Positions 33,948 through 35,406 of a stretch of 35,406 bases of DNA are shown piece after piece. The notes beneath the pieces are model-generated. The model saw only the letters and a list, made by a program, of their open reading frames with translations, had not been told where the DNA came from and searched no databases. Within the stretch, counting starts at the first letter, position 1. Every line of letters begins with the position of its first letter. Position numbers and translations under genes: made by a program. Where the stretch lies: NCBI GenBank assembly GCA_031401035.1, contig JANNRA010000044.1, positions 1-35,406 of the forward strand, given 5' to 3'. This DNA is from JANNRA01 sp031401035 (GTDB lineage Bacteria; Desulfobacterota; Binatia; HRBIN30; CADEER01).

Positions 33948-34724
33948 GTGAAGGGGCGGTGGGATGTAAACGCGCGCGGACGGCGGCGTGAAGATGCACC
34001 GCGCTGGATTTACGGCGTGAACGCAGTCGAACGTCGACTCGTGGCGCAGCCGCAGACGGTACGTGAGGTTCGTGTTGTTCCTGCCCTCGGGGGGCGTCGT
34101 CCGCGCCTGGCAAGCGCCGCGGAAGTAGCGGGGATTCCGCTGCTGGAGGCGGATGCGTCTACGCTGGAAAGGCTGACGGGGTCGGTGGAGCACCAGGGTG
34201 TGGCTGCGCTGGTGCCGGTCTTCGGCTACGCCGATCTCGGGGCGATAGTCGCTAACGACACTGGGCCGCTCCTGGTCCTTGATCAGGTGCAAGATCCCAA
34301 TAACCTCGGGGCGCTAATCCGTACAGCAGCGGCGGTAGGTATGGCCGCAGTAGTGATTCCCCGGCACGGAGCGGCGGGAGTCACGGCTGCCGTCGAGAAG
34401 GTTGCCGCCGGGGCAGTAGTCGACGTCCCAATCTGCCAGGTGGCCAACCTGCACCGTCTCCTTCTCGACCTTCAACGGGTCGGCTGCTGGAGCATCGCCT
34501 TGACGCCGCGCGGCGGGCGGAGTCTATTCGCCATCGATCTGCCCCCCCGGCCGGTGCTCGTCCTCGGAGGAGAGACCGGGCTCCGGCCGTTGGTGGAGGG
34601 CACCTGCGACCTGCAGGCGTCAATTCCGCAACGCCGGGGGGTGGAGTCGCTCAATGCCTCGGTGGCAGGCGCGATCGCCATGTACGAGGTCTGCAGACGG
34701 CTGCAGCGGCTTGACACGTTATAG
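33948..34724 (+). CDS. rlmB: TrmH/SpoU-family 23S rRNA (guanosine-2'-O-)-methyltransferase, RlmB-like
   Basis: A 258-aa SPOUT methyltransferase, probably methylating the ribose of G2251 in 23S rRNA. The family start RWIYGVNAVERRL is followed by the substrate-binding domain. The three SpoU motifs are DPNNLGALIRTAAA, VLVLGGETGLRPLV and ESLNASVAGAIAMYE. Motif 2 reads GGETGL rather than the usual GSEGxGL, a modest departure. GTG 33948 is the only start codon between the conserved N terminus and the lptF gene, with GAGG (33936-33939) 8 nt before it. The open frame further upstream is antisense to lptF and not coding. Confidence 0.88.
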   Translation: MKGRWDVNARGRRREDAPRWIYGVNAVERRLVAQPQTVREVRVVPALGGRRPRLASAAEVAGIPLLEADASTLERLTGSVEHQGVAALVPVFGYADLGAIVANDTGPLLVLDQVQDPNNLGALIRTAAAVGMAAVVIPRHGAAGVTAAVEKVAAGAVVDVPICQVANLHRLLLDLQRVGCWSIALTPRGGRSLFAIDLPPRPVLVLGGETGLRPLVEGTCDLQASIPQRRGVESLNASVAGAIAMYEVCRRLQRLDTL

Positions 34725-34807
34725 CGGACGCTGGTAGGGAGCAGGTTTCGCGCCAGGGGGCAGGGTGTTCTCTGGATCCGAGCAAATTTCTTCGAGTGCT
34801 TACGTGA

Positions 34808-34882
34808 GCCGGTGTAGCTCAAGGGTAGAGCGACTGACTTGTAATCAGTAGGTTGCCAGTTCGATTCTGGCCATCGGCTCCA
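34808..34882 (+). tRNA. tRNA-Thr (anticodon UGU)
   Basis: Acceptor GCCGGTG/CATCGGC (one G-U pair), discriminator T, encoded CCA and anticodon stem ACTGA/TCAGT with loop CTTGTAA (anticodon TGT). First of four tRNAs leading into tuf. Confidence 0.97.
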
Positions 34883-34888
34883 TGCTGG

Positions 34889-34971
<83 letters not shown>

Positions 34972-35021
34972 CCTTTCTCTTCACTCGGTCCACGACGACG
35001 GTGCAGGCAATCATGAACGAT

Positions 35022-35095
35022 GCGGGAGTAGCTCAGTTGGTTAGAGCATCAGCCTTCCAAGCTGAGGGTCGCGGGTTCGAATCCCGTTTCCCGCT
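35022..35095 (+). tRNA. tRNA-Gly (anticodon UCC)
   Basis: Acceptor GCGGGAG/TTCCCGC (one G-U pair), discriminator T, anticodon loop CTTCCAA (anticodon TCC). CCA is not encoded. Third in the tRNA-Thr-Tyr-Gly-Thr set. Confidence 0.97.
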
Positions 35096-35145
35096 CTATT
35101 TCCCTGTTTGGCGCGCACGTGGGCGGAGCTTTCGCGGTTAGTCAG

Positions 35146-35219
35146 GCCCAGGTAGCTCAGTCGGCTAGAGCACGTCCTTGGTAAGGACGAGGTCGGCGGT
35201 TCGATTCCGCTCCTGGGCT
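35146..35219 (+). tRNA. tRNA-Thr (anticodon GGU)
   Basis: Acceptor GCCCAGG/CCTGGGC, discriminator T, anticodon stem CGTCC/GGACG with loop TTGGTAA (anticodon GGT). CCA is not encoded. Last tRNA before tuf, 46 bp upstream of its ATG. Confidence 0.97.
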
Positions 35220-35265
35220 CTCATTCCCCTCTGACAACAGGCATAGACCCAAAGGACACGAGGCG

Positions 35266-35406
35266 ATGGCGAAGGCGAAGTTTGAGCGGACGAAGCCGCA
35301 CTGCAACATTGGGACGATTGGGCATATTGACCACGGGAAGACGACGTTGACGGCGGCGATCACGCGGGTGCTGGCGGCGGCTGGGACGGCGAAGTTTGTG
35401 GCGTTC
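35266..35406 (+). CDS. tuf: Elongation factor Tu (partial, runs off window)
   Basis: The first 47 codons of EF-Tu, the GTPase that brings aminoacyl-tRNA to the ribosome. MAKAKFERTKPHCNIGTIGH precedes the P-loop GHIDHGKT (19-26), then TLTAAITRVLA. AAAGGA lies 10 nt before ATG 35266. The preceding tRNA-Thr-Tyr-Gly-Thr order is that of E. coli thrU-tyrU-glyT-thrT-tufB. Codon choice in this piece is unusual for a highly expressed gene: all four Gly codons are GGG, and Thr and Ala are almost all ACG and GCG. The rest of the gene lies outside the window. Confidence 0.97.
   Translation, partial: MAKAKFERTKPHCNIGTIGHIDHGKTTLTAAITRVLAAAGTAKFVAF

Overview
The window is about 35 kb of GC-rich chromosome from a Gram-negative, LPS-bearing bacterium. 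LptF/LptG permeases, PlsB, bacterial-type tRNAs and the trigger factor-ClpP-ClpX-Lon-HU order all fit that. Myxococcus-type cysteine-rich repeat, dockerin-like EF-hands and very long Thr/Pro linkers in secreted proteins point to a deltaproteobacterial-grade lineage (Myxococcota, Desulfobacterota or Binatota-like). The sequence alone does not fix the phylum. Most of the window is housekeeping chromosome; I see no integrase, transposase, CRISPR array or phage genes.

Layout. 1-0.8 kb: assimilatory APS/PAPS reductase. 0.8-8.7 kb: a secreted-protein region with two large exported multidomain proteins (1311 and 901 aa) on either side of a small XRE-type regulator, which has a nested inverted repeat upstream. 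8.7-16.6 kb: MidA-like methyltransferase, two tiny zinc-ribbon proteins, a RluA-family pseudouridine synthase, a class V aminotransferase-fold enzyme, mannose-1-phosphate guanylyltransferase and a long PlsB acyltransferase. 16.7-19.5 kb: what looks like a collapsed cytochrome c oxidase locus. CtaB/CyoE and SCO1 are intact, but between and around them lie fragments of a cupredoxin-like protein, oxidase subunit II and oxidase subunit III. 19.5-24.2 kb (minus strand): ThrH-like phosphatase, a secreted beta-helix/IPT protein, FabD and class I fructose-bisphosphate aldolase.

24.3-30.5 kb: tRNA-Leu, then tig-clpP-clpX-lon-hup, a compact proteostasis cluster. HU has its own good promoter. 30.6-31.6 kb: tRNA-Val, tRNA-Asp, rplM, rpsI. 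31.6-34.7 kb: lptF-lptG on the minus strand, with rlmB diverging from a GTG only 15 bp away. 34.8-35.4 kb: tRNA-Thr/Tyr/Gly/Thr followed by the start of tuf, the same gene order as the E. coli thrU-tyrU-glyT-thrT-tufB locus; tuf runs off the window.

The least ordinary items are the eroded oxidase locus with an apparent subunit II/subunit III deletion scar, the 901-aa protein with two copies of one unrecognised domain joined by about 420 Thr-rich residues, the tandem lysine-rich zinc-ribbon mini-proteins, and the palindromes near the XRE regulator and tRNA-Leu. I did not find convincing evidence of a wholly new multi-gene system.
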